Assembly: GCA_934675225.1 (NCBI GenBank)
Contig: CAKUQA010000013.1
Coordinates: 1 to 12,492 of the forward strand
Length of the DNA: 12,492 nt
Direction: 5' to 3'
Origin: an uncultured Candidatus Melainabacteria bacterium
GTDB lineage: Bacteria > Cyanobacteriota > Vampirovibrionia > Gastranaerophilales > Gastranaerophilaceae
Under the pieces are notes generated by a model, which had not been told where the DNA came from, did not search any database, and saw only the letters and a program-made list of their open reading frames with translations. Shown here piece after piece: positions 12,310 through 12,492 of this stretch; positions within the stretch are counted from its first letter, which is position 1, and the number at the start of each line of letters is the position of its first letter. The position numbers and the translations under genes were made by a program.

Positions 12310-12492
12310 TTATATTTCTAGCCAATTTTTTATTCTGTTTGCAATATAGTCAAATCCTTTAATCATTCCAAGGTTTTCACCATTCTGTTTTTTGTTAAAA
12401 ATAAGAATTGGAACATATTCTCTTGTATGATCAGTTCCCGGTACAGTTGGATCGCATCCGTGATCTGCTGTGATTATTAATAAGTCATCATT
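12310..12492 (-). CDS. deoB: Phosphopentomutase, C-terminal part (5' end outside window)
   Basis: Interconverts ribose-1-phosphate (or deoxyribose-1-phosphate) and the 5-phosphate, linking nucleoside salvage to the pentose phosphate pathway. The enzyme is Mn-dependent and belongs to the alkaline phosphatase superfamily. Only the last 60 codons are present, on the minus strand, ending in TAA at 12310-12312. They begin in [14 protein letters not shown] and continue with [15 protein letters not shown], the metal-binding C-terminal block typical of DeoB, then a helix ending NRIKNWLEI. The related cofactor-independent phosphoglycerate mutase has a different C-terminal block, which favours DeoB. 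The ferredoxin promoter lies just downstream (12265-12293), and no terminator was seen after the stop. Confidence 0.88.
   Translation of the reverse strand, partial: NDDLLIITADHGCDPTVPGTDHTREYVPILIFNKKQNGENLGMIKGFDYIANRIKNWLEI

Noticed and set aside
1..12492. TGA read as tryptophan or glycine
   Set aside because: Every recognised gene is intact under the standard code, with Trp as TGG and no in-frame TGA needed.
1..12492. CRISPR array, tRNA/rRNA gene, insertion sequence or prophage
   Set aside because: No spaced direct repeats, cloverleaf, transposase or phage genes seen; the XRE gene alone is not evidence of a prophage.

Overview
The window is AT-rich bacterial chromosome with dense, mostly uninterrupted genes. 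It looks like an uncultured gut-type member of the non-photosynthetic sister group of Cyanobacteria (Vampirovibrionia/Melainabacteria, probably Gastranaerophilales). Three things support this. lysA is immediately followed by a CdaA-type diadenylate cyclase gene, an order I recall from cyanobacteria. The pilin-like protein starts with a GFSLAEILITIG segment, a style I associate with this group. The core genes are anaerobe-type (small ferredoxin, PEP carboxykinase fold, GH57). The taxonomic call is an inference from memory and was not checked against a database. No phage, insertion sequence, CRISPR array, rRNA or tRNA gene was seen.

Layout. Positions 1-2805 are one plus-strand unit: lysA (5' end outside the window), cdaA and a YitT-type membrane protein, overlapping or nearly touching. 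A separately promoted small conserved-looking protein follows (2873-3220) and ends in a bidirectional terminator. Positions 3260-4625 hold a two-gene minus-strand operon of unrecognised proteins: a Q/P-rich protein with a HEAT-like helical part, and a glycine-rich hydrophobic protein. At 4741-5322 is a cysteine-cluster (YkgJ/UPF0153-like) protein.

Positions 5373-6442 form a compact divergent module: an XRE/Cro-type regulator and a prepilin-like protein. Between them lie a near-consensus promoter and two copies of the same 15-bp sequence, each a GTTCA-N6-TGAAC-type dyad placed next to a -10 element. This is the most system-like object in the window and reads as a repressor-controlled surface or secretion pseudopilin gene.

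Positions 6494-9527 are a minus-strand pair: a GH57/DUF3536 glucan-active enzyme and, upstream of it, a small secreted protein. Divergent from them is a large PEP-carboxykinase-fold gene (9723-11372). It ends in a hairpin whose 3' arm carries the -35 element of the next gene, a one-helix membrane protein with a D/N/R/Y-rich linker (11474-11947). A 17-bp perfect hairpin separates that gene from a convergent single-cluster ferredoxin (12035-12211). The window closes with the 3' end of a phosphopentomutase gene (deoB) on the minus strand.

Taken together, most genes are housekeeping: lysine and peptidoglycan precursor synthesis, c-di-AMP signalling, alpha-glucan metabolism, PEP/oxaloacetate interconversion, electron transfer and pentose phosphate metabolism. 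The lineage-specific material is the pilin module, the Q-rich/HEAT operon and the one-helix protein. All fifteen genes end in TAA (8) or TAG (7) and none in TGA.
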